A stretch of 64,000 bases of DNA from Hydnum rufescens UP504 (GCA_014904985.1 MU128951.1:145097-209096); one strand, 5' to 3'; positions 11,102-22,390 are shown, numbered from the stretch's first letter. The notes: generated by a model not told the origin, from the letters alone. Numbers and translations: made by a program.

Positions 11102-11782
11102 TCACAGTCCCCTTCCTCCACGCCCGCCGCGACCAACGCCACGACCCATTGCAGCTCCTCCGCGTGTCCCTCCACGTCCTGATAAGAGGTCATCGAAGAT
11201 AAATAGGTCAGCGTCGGGACAAAACTCAAAAAGATATGTGGTGCGTACCCCCGCGCACCGGTGGCCCCCCACGTCCTGGAAAATCACGGATCCGAATCAG
11301 TCGAGAGCATGAGATACCAAGGTCTATAGCCCACTTGCCTCGTCCCCCTGGCCCTCCAGCAACACGATGACTTCGCCCAGATTCTCGAGCTCGAAGTTGT
11401 TCCTGCTTTAATGTATCAAGGAGGACATCTGGCACCCGAAGATATTTTATCTGCAATGGATAGAAGGAAATCAGAGTTTGGCAGAGACTCCACAACCATC
11501 CAGCCAAGCTAATCCCACCGTGCTCCCGCGTATATAGCATTCTTTGAGTCTCCAAAATCGATCACCTTCAGCGCTCGTTTGATACACTTCGCGCAATGTA
11601 ATGTTCATGAAATTATCACAATTGACCAGATGTCCGTTAAAGGTTTCGCCATTCTTCAGTTCTACAAGCTAATGTTAAAGGCACGCGCCCTTCGCGCCTT
11701 GGCTCCAAGTACAGAATATGGAACGCCGGCACACCATGGGCTTATTTTGCGCTGCGTTCAAGAGAGAAAGAGGCAGCTGCAT
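11102..11782 (-). CDS. LSM4: U6 snRNA-associated Sm-like protein LSm4
   Basis: Five exons: 11735-11782, 11519-11668, 11339-11450, 11249-11275, 11102-11178. The product is 137 residues. It begins [12 protein letters not shown], then shows the Sm1 motif ([23 protein letters not shown]) and Sm2 (ECYIRGST joined to IKYLRVPD), which is diagnostic for LSm4. An RGG-rich tail follows, as in other eukaryotic LSm4 proteins. It is a subunit of the Lsm1-7 ring (mRNA decapping) and the Lsm2-8 ring (U6 snRNP). Intron 3 starts with GCAAGT, a GC-AG intron; without it the RGG tail loses frame. Start codons of this gene and the plus-strand gene at 11901 are 118 bp apart. Confidence 0.95.
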
Positions 11783-11900
11783 TCGATTGAACCCGCACCA
11801 TCAGGTTAAAAACACTCTCAAGACCAACTGGACACAAAACCGCACCATGTTTTCTGTGGTGCAAAGGGTTACTTGAACCACGGCAAGTTCCGGCGAGAGT

Positions 11901-12506
11901 ATGCCTGTGTCACGATTTCTGGAGCCCCTCATTAGCGCCGTGTTCCTCACGTCTGTGACTCTCCATCTGATCTACAACCGACGGGCCTTTTCAGATGAGC
12001 GGAGTAGGCTTGTTGCCCAAACTACCATCCTACATGATCTCGCGCAGCGTCTTCGCGGGGGTGAGCGGATACCGGACGACGAATATGACCGGCTCATTGC
12101 GCTCGCGAGGAGAGGCAGACAGGATGTAGGGCACCCTCGTATTTATGAGCCAAACCCCACTGAGACGCGTTGGAGAGATACAATCTTGGGACGTAAACCT
12201 GCTCCATCAATGCTGCACAATGGGGGGAGCGATGAAAGCAACATTAGTGAAGAGTGGAACGCAGGTACGAAATTTTCCTCTCAGTCTTTTTTTTTAAATT
12301 TCTTCCAGTTAATCGCATGTTGCGTGGAATTAGCGGTTCAAACCGAGGCATCGTCCTCATCGACGTCGAGGACCTCATCACCCACCACCCCGTCCACTCC
12401 AGTTGCTCCATCACCAGTTAATTCTGCATCCAAACAGCCCGATCCAACTTCTAGGGCCAGCGCCAAGATCCCCCCTGGTCAAAGACAGCATTCAGAGTAC
12501 TTGTAA
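11901..12506 (+). CDS. Small single-pass membrane protein, unknown
   Basis: The N-terminus has one hydrophobic segment (residues about 8-24, ISAVFLTSVTLHLIY), then a charged soluble region (RLRGGERIPDDEYDRLIALARR) and a Ser/Thr/Pro-rich tail. One intron is likely from 12265 (GTACGA). The acceptor is either 12308 after a pyrimidine tract or 12333; the latter keeps the frame to the stop at 12506, giving about 178 residues. The family is not recognised. The N-terminal anchor could be mitochondrial or ER. It is divergent from LSM4. Confidence 0.6.
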   Translation: MPVSRFLEPLISAVFLTSVTLHLIYNRRAFSDERSRLVAQTTILHDLAQRLRGGERIPDDEYDRLIALARRGRQDVGHPRIYEPNPTETRWRDTILGRKPAPSMLHNGGSDESNISEEWNAGTKFSSQSFFLNFFQLIACCVELAVQTEASSSSTSRTSSPTTPSTPVAPSPVNSASKQPDPTSRASAKIPPGQRQHSEYL

Positions 12507-13492
12507 TTATCACGATCTGCTATATTGTTATTAATCTTCTGCTTGTGACTGTCATATTTGAAAAGAAAAGACTAGGCTTTTCGCAACAAACTTGAAACCA
12601 ATCTGCAAAAGAGTGCGCAGGATCGCCCTCTGAATGTTCAGCTCCAGGCCTGTACACCATTATTTGAGCACGATTCTGGAACCATGCACGATCATCCCAG
12701 TTTAAGTGACTCTTCCAGCATCCGGACGCAGGGGAGATCTTTCCATTAACCGGGGGCACCCAGAGGATGAAGACCGACATGGCCAGACGTCGCATGGCTT
12801 GGCTCCACTCGATCTCCTCCACTGGTGACCCTGAGGCCTACCGAACGAACCGGTGGTCCAATCACAGGAGGCACGTGCACACAAGCTGACATCGACTGCA
12901 GAATGTCTCCAGAGAGTAGCTAGAATGGTGTTTCAATTACGAAGTCCTACAAATTGCAGGTCGGATTCCTCCGCAAGAAGTTCCAGTCCCCCTTCGTGTT
13001 CGGGTTACAGGTCAACACTGCGAAGGGATGCAGCCCGAGAGGGGATGTTGTTCTATACAAAAAGACTGACGGACTTGGGGAGCATTCGAGAGAGGGGTGC
13101 GGGTCGCTATCAACCATCCAGCATTCCCTGGAGCACGGTCTCTTGCGAAGTCGAAGTGAATTCACAGCTCCGGTTGGTGGTGGTTGGTTACCGCCTTGCG
13201 AGTGCAACTCGACTGGCCGATCACTCGCAAGTGCTCGAGGCTACGCGGAGGTCGAACTAGTTGGATGATCATGAAAATGGACTCGGCGAGTCGAGGACCA
13301 TAGTATCCCGTAAACGCAAGATCCGTAAGAATTCACGAATCGCGACATTAGGGTGTTTCATGAATCAAACTCAGAACAATTTTTGGGAGCAAGTGAATGG
13401 TTTTCGTATTGTTTTTGGCGGCATCCTTGGAAACTAATTGGAATCGCGGAAGGCCCTGTTGTCGCACGTCGGGGACGGAGAGGAAGAAAGCA
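12507..13492. other. Interval without a supportable gene
   Basis: All frames are partly open because of base composition. A minus-strand frame at 12520-12822 (with AMSVFILWVPPV, SHLNWDDRAWF) and plus frames at 12853-13268 were considered, but none shows a family motif or a coherent exon chain. Confidence 0.4.
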
Positions 13493-14686
13493 TTACAGAG
13501 GCAAAGATAAGTTATTTGCGCCACCCGCATCGCGTAGTTGTGCTTCTAATTTAGCAATTCGGTCCTCTGCCACCCCACGGGCCTCCTCCGCTGCACGCGC
13601 CATCTCCTCTGCTGCAATCCGTGCCTCTCTCTCCGCACGGGCTTTGGCCTCGACTTCATGGACTCTAACCTCCGCTTGAAGACGGGCCTCCCTCTCTTCC
13701 CGTGACTCTCTCTCCGCGTCACCAGCCCTTCGCAATGCGTCCTCTATATAAGATTTGCGGTTCATGACCTCGATCTTCCAATAGTTGTACATGTTAGAGG
13801 TATGAACAAAGTCACCGGGACCAAAGAAGCTCACCCGTTGGGCATCGGCTTGTTGATACAGCCCCCAAATCGTAGGCTGATCTTTGATAATCCTCTCGGC
13901 CCCAGTATCGAATCTAGCGATCGTGATGTTTGGTAGTGGGGAATCCGCTTTCCTGCTCCATTTGCTTTCGATGAATGCACGGATAGAGCGGGCGAGCCAC
14001 CAACAGTTCGCCTGCCATATCCTGTATTCTTTGCGAACCCTCGAGACCGCTTTCACCACAAGCATCACGTCCATGAGATTGGGAGGCGGCGGAACGGTAC
14101 TTTTCCCGCGAGTGAAATCAATAGTCCCCAAGCTTTTGATAACGTCTTTGAATCGCGTGTTTGCAGGGGATGAGCGAAAATATATTGCAAGCTCCTCACG
14201 ACTGAGTACATGCACCCAGTCTTTCGCTCTGAGTAGACTGTTATCGCTGTCTTGATCCAGGGACTCCGTGCGAGTGGCGCCACCTGAGATGTTGAGAAGT
14301 GACACCGATGACGTGTAGGGGTCATTGTCGTACGAACACCGATCCACTTTGATGTAGACCCTGGCGGAATCGTTTCTCGCGAACTCGAAGGTCAAGCCCT
14401 CATGTCTGAAAAGCCCACTGCGCTCCCAATGCCAGAGCTTGCTCAAATGGAATTCAGAACAAGAAGCAGTCTCCTCGACAGCGATGAGTACGCCGTTGCA
14501 CCAATCGTTCACCGATTTTCGATGAGGACACAAAGACCCAGGGAGAGATAGTTGCGGTTCAGATGAGTGAAAGATCGACGCAACCTTTCCGAGGAATGGG
14601 ACTGGCATCTCTGTGCTGTGATACAAGCGCAAGTCATCAAAGCAGCGCCCCAGTTCATAGCCCCTGTCACGGTGAATGTCACGCGC
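13493..14686 (-). CDS. Orphan protein with C-terminal coiled coil
   Basis: One long exon, open from an acceptor at about 14687 (TTTAGCAG) to the stop at 13493, giving about 397 residues. The 5' exon is not found; an internal ATG at 14632 is an alternative start. The first 290 residues look globular (GYELGRCFDDL, KLWHWERSG, FRSSPANTRFKDV). The last 90 or so are Glu/Arg/Ala heptads (EREARIAAEEMARAAEE), a strong coiled coil. I do not recognise the family; this type of orphan is common in Agaricomycetes. Confidence 0.6.
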   Translation of the reverse strand, partial: ARDIHRDRGYELGRCFDDLRLYHSTEMPVPFLGKVASIFHSSEPQLSLPGSLCPHRKSVNDWCNGVLIAVEETASCSEFHLSKLWHWERSGLFRHEGLTFEFARNDSARVYIKVDRCSYDNDPYTSSVSLLNISGGATRTESLDQDSDNSLLRAKDWVHVLSREELAIYFRSSPANTRFKDVIKSLGTIDFTRGKSTVPPPPNLMDVMLVVKAVSRVRKEYRIWQANCWWLARSIRAFIESKWSRKADSPLPNITIARFDTGAERIIKDQPTIWGLYQQADAQRVSFFGPGDFVHTSNMYNYWKIEVMNRKSYIEDALRRAGDAERESREEREARLQAEVRVHEVEAKARAEREARIAAEEMARAAEEARGVAEDRIAKLEAQLRDAGGANNLSLPL

Positions 14687-14739
14687 CTGCTAAATAAGCA
14701 CAAGAAAGGAAGATAACACAGTAAGGTAATTAGCAGTGC

Positions 14740-15229
14740 TTGGTATCATCAATGAGGACCTGCTTTTTTCTTTTGAAAAGGGATCGCCCTACATTGGGAA
14801 ATCGAGGAGGAAAGGCGTTGAAGGGTCAGAACTCGGAACTCGGCGGAAAATTGGAATTCTCACGCTGATCACTATCCAACTTTTTCACCTTAAAAAAGCG
14901 TTTGGAACCAGAAGCCTCTACCACCAACCAAGATGCTTCTTGGTAGCTGATCCTCATGAACATCGCCCAGCAGGCCCACAGTACGTGCACGTGATGTAGG
15001 TTTATATTATGACAGTATCTTCTACTTGCGTGTCAACACTACTCCGACTCTACACGTTGAGTGTGTGCATGATTTACACGAGCTGTGGCGAGTCTTGAGG
15101 AAGTGCTAGAGTTGAATTCGATTCAATTTAGATCCTTTAACTGATCATTCGTGACTTGGATGCGCACGACTTGCCTGGTAAGGAGTGGGAAGTTATACTG
15201 AATGAAATACTGTATACCATACACAGAGC
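14740..15229. other. Intergenic interval
   Basis: No gene supported. A minus-strand stretch near 14890-14970 (EASWLVVEASGS before a GTGAAA donor) could be a 5' exon of the coiled-coil gene, but the link is not shown. Confidence 0.3.
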
Positions 15230-17075
15230 CTAATCTTCTCCCCCATCTTCACCTTCGCTGTCCCCTTGTTCCACGTCGACGGTTGGACCCGTCATCTCCA
15301 CGACGAGGTTGGCCCCACCTTTGAGCTCATCGATTGAGCTCAGGGGGACCTTTGAGGATGGAATTTCGTGTCGGGGAAATGACGTCACGAGAGCAAAGGA
15401 CCACTCGTGGGAATATGCTTCGGGAAGGCTGTCGGAATCACCCTCAAGATCCTCAGGCGAAATCAATAGCGTCTCGACAAAGGTGTAGAGTGCCGCCGCA
15501 TCACCCTCCGCACCGAACCTTCGCACCGCGCGCCTCCCATCCGGGAGCCTTACACCGATGCGGAGACCTCCAGCCGCAGGTTCGGCAGGAACGAGGTGTT
15601 TACGGGCATACCGTCGCCAAAGCGTCCGTTTCTCCAACAGTATTGCTCGCTGCTGCTCCGCTGCGATCCGCTCCCGTTCTTCTGCTGCAGCGCGGAGCTC
15701 TGCTTCTTGTTTCTGTTGTACTCGCTCACGATCCCTGGCTGCTGCTTCTTGGAATGCGCGATCCTGCTCTTCACGAAGCACCCGTTCTTGGGCACGATTC
15801 CATCGCTCCGTTCGGAGTCTTGTGAGGAGAGGGGTGACCCGTGGTAAGAGGGATGTTGTTATATGTGTATGCAAGGTCTGAGCCGACGTGTTCGATGTTG
15901 GAGGTCCCTCGTGACGAGAGAGAACCGTCAGACGGGGACCAGAGCCGGAATGAGAAGCACTGGGACCTCCCAGATGTGTTGGAACAGGATGGAGAGAAAT
16001 AAATGCGACAAAGGGATAGGTCGTTGCGCCAAGTTTCAACGATGCTGCGAATACACATTCGTGAATTTATGTAGGCATCATAAAAATGAGGTCCTAGCAC
16101 TTGCCTTGATATGGCTCCCGGTCGCGAATATCTCCGCCCAAACAACGAATTGGTTGTCGGTGAGGACATGAACAAGATCAGGATCCGTTAAAACATTTCT
16201 AGAGTGGGATTCTTCGTGTCAAATTTTTACACAGCTTCGCCCAACATTGGCAGAAACCCATATACCTATTAAATTCAGGGACGTCATCATGCTCACTGCT
16301 GAGGAGGATCACACACAGTACTCTAAGGTCTTTCTCCGCAGCCTTTAATGCTTGTTCATATGAGCCTACGAAGAAGTCCGGCAAGAGCTTGCCGCTGATT
16401 GGGGTCTTTCCTGCCGCCACCGACGATGAGGCCCCAGATGCGCCAGTAGCCTCTTCAGGAGTGGCGGCGGCGTGGCTGACACACATGGCTCCAGTCTCAT
16501 CCTCGAGGTTACGAATAAACCTATCAGCAACAGAAGCCGGATCTTCAGCTAGTGCACCACGAGTCCCACCCCCTCGCAATGCACCACCAGGCCCTCGAAG
16601 ACTACCCGGACTTCTTCGAAATAGATACGGCATCACACCAAGGAATGGTATGCGAAGAATGCGGAAAACGAATTGTAGAATGTTGGTAATCAGAGTAAAG
16701 GGGAAGGTGATAATTGATAAAATCCCCAGTCCCATCCTTGGTGCAATTGGATAGGCGGGAGCGGCATTTCGAGGAGGCCGCTGAGGAAGTAGAGTCTCTT
16801 GAGCAGAGTCATCGATTCCCATTTGTTCGACAGGAGCGGAAGACGCAGAGGGACCAGCCTGGGGTGACGATTCGTCATCAAAAATCATTTGGAGAGCTTT
16901 CTGCACCACATAGTGAATTATAGCGTAAACCGTGAGGTGAGTAGAGACCAAGTCTAACCTCAACACTCCAGTCAACAGATGCAAGGACTGCAAGTTCGTG
17001 GTCTGGGTCAGTCCCCTCCGTAATCTGACGCAACTGATCAAGCGCTGCTTGTTGTTCGGTGGTGAGTTGAGACAT
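15230..17075 (-). CDS. UBX domain ERAD factor, UBX2/FAF2 (UBXD8) type
   Basis: Exons 16959-17075, 16266-16900, 16105-16198 and 15230-16044; about 553 residues. N-terminal UBA-like helix (MSQLTTEQQAALDQL), a hydrophobic hairpin near residues 95-120 (LSIITFPFTLITNILQFVF), a UAS thioredoxin-like region (ALKAAEKDLRVL, GATTYPFVAFISLHP), a long coiled coil and a C-terminal UBX domain (IGVRLPDGRRAVRRF). Such proteins recruit Cdc48/p97 to the ER or lipid droplets. Intron 3 is GC-AG (GCAAGT to CGCAG). The third exon is one base short: the frame breaks at GGG (plus strand CCC 16137-16139), between VVW and the conserved GGDIRDRE block. A missing base in the assembly is the simplest reading. Confidence 0.9.
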
Positions 17076-17461
17076 CCTCAGGTTCCCCTTGTAGGCGTCG
17101 GCGTGTGCGCGAACCACACACTCGGAGTGTGCCGTGTCGCGAACATGCTTCAGTCGGCAATTCACAATCCCCTGCTTTGACCGACGGTTTCTGCCTTTCT
17201 CCTACTCCACAAGTACTGCAATACTGCGTGTCTCGATTATTTCCGGCACCCTACAGGCGGGATGTACTGTAAGTCAAAGATTTCCATCGCCAACATCCAA
17301 TTGTTGTCGGGCTTCTCCCTATCATGGGGCCTTTCACGATAATCAAGGGTCCAAACGAGACACCCAAAAACTTCCTTTTGGGGTCATTTGAGGTCTATGG
17401 TAAAACTCCCGATTTGGCCTGTACTGGCTATGACACCGCCATAGTATTTACCCTTAGCCCT

Positions 17462-18274
17462 TCACGATATTCCAGTATTCTCCACATCCACCATCTCGAA
17501 GTCACTGTCGCTCGCCACATCATTTCCGTTAGTGGCGGATTGGGAGTTATTTAACGGTGGTTGCGAAGCGGTTCCTTCCCCTCCCACCATTTCCAGATCA
17601 TCGTCATCATCATCGCTCTCACCGCCGGCTTCTGACTCTTCGTTCGTCTCCGAGATGGGGATGAATTGAGATTCATTTCTAGGAACCTCCACGTCGTTCG
17701 TCCCATCGGCAACCCTTCGTTTCCAATTGTACTTGTCCCGCAACATCTGGACCGCGAGAACCGCTCGTTCCACGCGGTAGTCATGTTCATCTCGGACCGC
17801 ACGCACTTCGCTAATGATGTTGTCGTCCGTCCGACTGTCCGAATCCTGTCCACCACCCATTTGAGCAACTGTTTCTATGTCTGTATCGAGAACTTCGGGA
17901 AGCCGCATCATTCGAAGGAGTGCGCTGAGGGCGTTATCCATATGACCCTCGCTTATCGGCTGTGAGGGGTGTATAACGAAATTTGGCAGGGGATTCTTTC
18001 CCTGCGCGAGCTAGTTTGAGCATTTGGGGTCGCATTGAACAGAGAGTGCATCAAGGAGTGCGTCTGGGATAGTATCACATTGTATTTGGACAACAAATCC
18101 GGCCTGTTCATGGCAATTGATGCAACGAACAACTCGACCACAATTGTATGCATACCATGGAATCATATATGGCTGATTATCCGCATGTATCGTTATCTGG
18201 AGTTCCCGAATGGACTGTATCGTTTGCATCAACTTGAATCGGATCGACTCGAGCTGGGAAGCAGGGAGTTCCAT
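17462..18274 (-). CDS. MED8: Mediator complex subunit 8
   Basis: Exon 1 is 18156-18274 (LPASQLESIRFKL, helical), the intron 18104-18155, and exon 2 runs from 18103 to 17462. Exon 2 carries the family-typical PDLLSKYNVILSQTHSLMHSL and NPLPNFVIHPSQPI segments, then an acidic disordered tail (DDDDDDLEMV). MED8 is a head-module subunit of the RNA polymerase II Mediator. Exon 2 needs one extra base to join the two segments; the break is at plus-strand CCC 18000-18002, a G/C run. With that base the total length is a multiple of three. Its start codon is 95 bp from that of the divergent HMG-box gene. Confidence 0.85.
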
Positions 18275-18369
18275 TACGAACCAACCTCAGAGATTTCGAG
18301 CACGAGGGAGCATTTGTTGACCCTCGGAGCTTGCCTTACAGTTAGCATCCGGAGCCGAACTGTAACCAA

Positions 18370-19601
18370 ATGCTTTCAGCCCTCGTCACCCGAGCACTCG
18401 CTCGACGCGCGCCCATCTATATTCAAGCCGCGTATAAAGCCCCTGTTTTTTCGCGGAGCCTCTTTTCGTCGACCTCTTTACTCTATGCCACTGTAAAACC
18501 TGGTTGGTTACTCTTCGAGGTCTCACTCGTTCCTTCTTCCACATTTCACGACCATTATTCGCAGCCAAATCCACCTCACGCAAGCCAGCTTCACCCTCTC
18601 CGAAGAAGACTCCTGCACGTTCCTCTGTCAAGAAGTGTTCGTTTTATGATCATGCATCCCATCGCGCGTGTTGACGAAGTGGGCCCGTCTCCCAGCTGTC
18701 AAGGCCAAAACTAGGACTCCTTCCAGGTCGAGAGTCAAGGCCAAGGCCAAGCCTAAGTCAAAGTCCAAGGCGCGGGCTAAAACTAAAAGACCCAGTCGAG
18801 GTAAATGCGTTGTCTTCGTCACGCGTCTCAGTATCTGATCAAAAACTGCCCCGACATTCTTTCCTAGCCAAACGTGGGTGAAGTTTTGCACGTCAGCCCC
18901 CGGTTCTCATGAAGTCGTTGGCTTTTTTCCCTTGTAGCCCGAGAATTCACCAACCCTCCCAAGAAGCCCGGCACTTCGTTCGTTCTCTTCATCCTCGATA
19001 ACATACCTAAATTCACCAATGTAGCGGATACTCGCGCATACTTCTCGGATCGTGCGGCTAAGTGGCGCACTATGACTGATGAGGAAAAAAGTGTTAGTAC
19101 ACTGGGCGTCTGTCGTTGATATTCATCCTTTGATACTTGACTTCTAGCCTTACATCAACAAAGCACAGGAACTCAGAGAGCAACACAAGAAGGACCAAGA
19201 AGAGTGGATCAAGAAGACTTCGGCAACGGGCTTGAGACAGCACCGCAAACTCGTGCGCGCTCGTCGGGCGAAGAGGATTCTGAAGGATGGCGAGGGCCGG
19301 CCTGTCAAGCCACCTCCCACCACTTTCCAATCTTTCTTCCAAGAGCACGCTGCGGAGTTCAAATTGCCAACTGACACGAGTTCAGACAATTTGGAAAGGA
19401 TGAAACGCGCGGGACGCGCCTGGCAAGCCTTGAGCGCCGCTGAAAAGGCGGTAGGTGTTCCTTGTTTTGCCTCCGTTTTTGATCTCTGGTTATTGCTTCA
19501 GATTCTGACGTGACTGATGTGTGTAGACTTACCAAAAACGATATAGCGAGGCCTTGGATGGTTACCGTAAACGTTCTGAACAGCTTCGAGCCCGGCAGTG
19601 A
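18370..19601 (+). CDS. Mitochondrial HMG-box protein (ABF2/TFAM-like)
   Basis: Six exons: 18370-18502, 18565-18634, 18715-18800, 18938-19092, 19148-19450, 19527-19601; 273 residues, all phases consistent. The Arg-rich, acid-free N-terminus (MLSALVTRALARRAPIY) is a probable mitochondrial presequence. A Lys/Ser/Ala-rich linker (KAKAKPKSKSKARAK) follows, then two HMG boxes: PPKKPGTSFVLFI with WRTMTDEEKS, and PPPTTFQSFFQEH with RAWQALSAAEKA. The layout matches mtDNA-packaging proteins. The third exon boundary (acceptor 18714, AAACTAG) lacks a strong pyrimidine tract and is the least certain. Confidence 0.85.
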
Positions 19602-20094
19602 CCCGTCACGGAAAATCGTTGTCCGGTGCTTCTTCCAATTGAGGTCACCACTGTATCCATTTACAGCCAACCGATTATTCTTTGTATATCCGCTGATTTC
19701 GGCCCCCTTTTCTTCCCTGGGGCTCAAGCCTTACCAAATTATATATGTTTTTATCAGTCCCACCCTTTGTAACCGCGGCTCGGGTTCGTTGGGGGACGTG
19801 ACGCATTGTGTTAAATGGGGGCCTTCGGGAAGCGGAAAGCCACGGATACCGAAACGAACGTGAAGATACTCGTAATGGTCGGAACACGACTAAAATAAAC
19901 AAGATATACTAAAGAGAAAAACGCTGAAAATAGACAAAAGATATGATATTACCAACTAGTGCTGATATTCAGAACCTACGAGAGGGAGGGGAATCATATC
20001 CCTTCCATGGTATCATGAAAAACCGAGGTTCACTTGCTCTTTAACTTCCCCTTCTCATCGCAGACACGGCATCGATCCCCATATCGTAGGATAT
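19602..20094. other. Intergenic interval between convergent genes
   Basis: Lies between the 3' ends of the HMG-box gene and the RAX1-like gene. It should hold both 3' untranslated regions; nothing else was seen. Confidence 0.5.
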
Positions 20095-21467
20095 TCAGAG
20101 TCGATGTCCGGGCACCGCCCAGAACAACAGGGTAAGAGCGACGACGCACACTATGACAAGAAAGGTAACCCAGATCGCACGGCCAATGAGAAGCTTGTTC
20201 ACATATGGCTCCCGAATGCGCAGAGTACGGAAGGGAGTGGTCTCGGATTGACCGAGAAACACCAGGATCGGGTCGAGTTCGTATTGGTGCGATATCAAGC
20301 ATAGTATTGCAATAGAAAAGGGTATAAAGAGCTAACCATCACGAATATCAGCATATGCATAATTTCCTGTGCATAAAAGACTAATGCTCACAAAGAATCT
20401 CTTAGATTTCGGCTTGACATCCAAGAAAACTAAGGAAAATGCGGTCGCCAGTCCGGCCCAAAGGACGAGGAGCCCTACACACAGTCGGACTAGTGCACTA
20501 ATAGGTGTGAGATTACCAAACGCCTTGGCACGAAGGAACCGAGGGAAAGCATCCTGTTCCATGGCGCGGAACACGTATTCCTTTTGGAGATGGAACATGT
20601 CGGGGACCTGAGCAAGAGCGCTAGCTTCGACTTCGTAATCGGGCGAGCCTGCCTTGGGAAGTTGTGATGAAGACAAAGGGAAAGAATGTATACGAAGGGA
20701 GGGTGGCAAATATATTTCTTTCTCGCAGCCTGGTACAAGGTACCGGGCATAGATACGCTCCGCGGACACGATGAGGTCTGTGCGAGTAATTGCGGAGTCC
20801 CGAGGAATGATGGTTGGCGCACGGGAGGCACGCTTGGAGAGTGCAACGGATAAGCGACGCGTGGAAAAGGGTGTCGTTGAACGAGGCGGAGGGGGATTTG
20901 GTTCGGAGACTTGTACATGTTGCTCGCGTGCACCCGGAGTGGGAGATGTAGCTGCTGCACGAGGAGAGACAGACTGAGAGCGAACAGCCTCAGCAACCTT
21001 TTCGAGATCTCCGGCGCTACCAGTATCTCTCTTCGTTGTCATAACTGTGCCATATATAGATCCCCTTCGCCGGGCGTACTCCCAATACTGAGGCCAATCC
21101 TCCCGAATTGTGCGTCCGGATTTCCTGACGTCCTTGAAGTACGCACGAGACAGATTCTCATGCTGATGGACGTCCAACCAAAAGTCCAACACGTCTTCTG
21201 CGCCCTCGCGTTGGAGAAATAGACTGGGGTCGCATGTTAATGACGGAAAATAAACCAAAAAATTCTGGCGTAACGACTTACTAGAACATGAATAGATCGA
21301 CAGGTGGGCGTGTTCTGCGAAGAAGAACCTGGATGAGGATATATCAGTATGGTTGCTACGGGCCAAAACTATCGCACACGAACCTCGTCGAACGAAGGGA
21401 GGCGGTTCCTTGTATCCGCAGAGGTCTGCTGGGGACCACCAGAGTGTTGAACACCCTTCTCCGTCAT
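20095..21467 (-). CDS. RGS-domain membrane protein, RAX1-like
   Basis: Exons 21384-21467, 21282-21328, 20392-21223 and 20095-20331; 399 residues with consistent phases. The start (RLPSFDE joined to VLLRRTRPPVDLFMFY) and the split RGS-like fold (REGAEDVLDFWLDVHQHENL, LVPGCEKEIYLPPSL, EYVFRAMEQDAFPRFLRAKAF) are followed by membrane segments (LCVGLLVLWAGLATAFSLVF, and WVTFLVIVCVVALTLLFW near the end). This architecture matches yeast Rax1, needed for bud-site selection, and its fungal relatives. Between the RGS halves is a Ser/Pro-rich insert. The start codon is 87 bp from that of TFB5 on the plus strand. Confidence 0.85.
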
Positions 21468-21554
21468 GGGGGAAGCACTCTGGAGCGACCGTTCCAAATC
21501 AGCAAGTGTTTGTCCCTGTGGTTCGCAAACTGCCGAGGCTCAACGCCACCTATT

Positions 21555-21941
21555 ATGAAGGCGGTCAAAGGCAAGCTTATCTTGGCAAGTAGAGCTATGA
21601 TTTTAATGCTGATATCGTGTACCAAGGTGTTATTGTCTCATGGTAAATAACAATACTGCTTCAGAACTTATGATGGTTATCTCAAAGAGACCACTTAAGC
21701 GGTGACCCAGCGGTGAAACAGATTCTCATGTGGATGGACTCGACATCAGAGAACCATTTCATTATCCAAGACTTGGATGACACGCATTTGGTTATCAAAG
21801 CCGACGCCGTCCAGAATGCACTGTACAATTTGGAGTTGCAGGCAAGTCTGAATGACATCTGGTAGCCGAAGTCAGGCTAACCCACCGAACGTGATCCAGC
21901 TTGAAAGAAATATGTTTAGCACGGAAGCTATCCAGAAATGA
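21555..21941 (+). CDS. TFB5: TFIIH subunit TFB5 (TTDA/GTF2H5)
   Basis: Small gene with exons too short to show as one frame. Exon 1 starts at 21555 (MKAVKGKLIL). Exon 2, about 21701-21841, reads DPAVKQILMWMD, FIIQDLDDTHLVI and ALYNLELQ, the TFB5 signature. Exon 3, about 21901-21941, reads LERNMFSTEAIQK and stop. The second intron begins GCAAGT, so it is GC-AG. The first junction (donor GTAGAG at 21589, acceptor TTAAG) is one base out of phase, possibly another short G run. TFB5 stabilises TFIIH in nucleotide excision repair and transcription. The gene lies between RAX1-like (divergent) and NDUFA2 (convergent, 43 bp between stops). Confidence 0.85.
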
Positions 21942-21984
21942 GAAGCGAAGGTCGGCGATAGACGTACAAGGAAAATGCTATAGG

Positions 21985-22390
21985 TCATGAGAGAAGTGAT
22001 GCTACTTTTTGTTGGACATCGGTCGCGCTCAGGTTGTCTAGTTCAACATGTTTTTCGACACCTCGCTCTAGTCTCGGGATACAGAGAACATGAAAGTCTG
22101 CAAGAGTAGACTATGATGCCCACTAACCAAATCGGGCAAATACTCGCGCTGGAGTCCCCTTGGCTTCGCGAATCAACACTGGTAGATCTGGGTTGCTCTT
22201 TTTCAAGGCAGGATATGTGGAAAGAATAAACTCTCTGTATTCATCAGTGTAAACAGCGTCAGTACCTTCAAGTCTAAAATGAGTGCGTGATCGCAGCTCA
22301 CCGGGTCCCTGCGGAGGCGGGTGCCGTTTGGCAACAAAGAATACGGATTTCACGGATTGCCGGAGAAAGAGCCTTGGTGAAGATGGACAT
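21985..22390 (-). CDS. NADH:ubiquinone oxidoreductase subunit NDUFA2/B8
   Basis: Exons 22302-22390, 22128-22234 and 21985-22067; 92 residues, phases consistent. It reads MSIFTKALSPAIREIRI, then ILSTYPALKKSNPDLPVLIRE and ERGVEKHVELDNLSA, matching the thioredoxin-like B8 accessory subunit of mitochondrial complex I in length and motif order. Introns are 67 and 60 nt. Its start codon is about 180 bp from the likely start of RPIA on the other strand. Confidence 0.93.

Noticed and set aside
12853..13268. Overlapping long plus-strand frames that look like genes
   Set aside because: All frames are open together here, which reflects base composition. No splice chain or motif supports any one of them.
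16130..16140. Programmed frameshifting in the UBX-domain gene and others
   Set aside because: No slippery heptamer, and the same one-base deficit recurs in unrelated genes at G/C runs. An assembly artefact explains it better.
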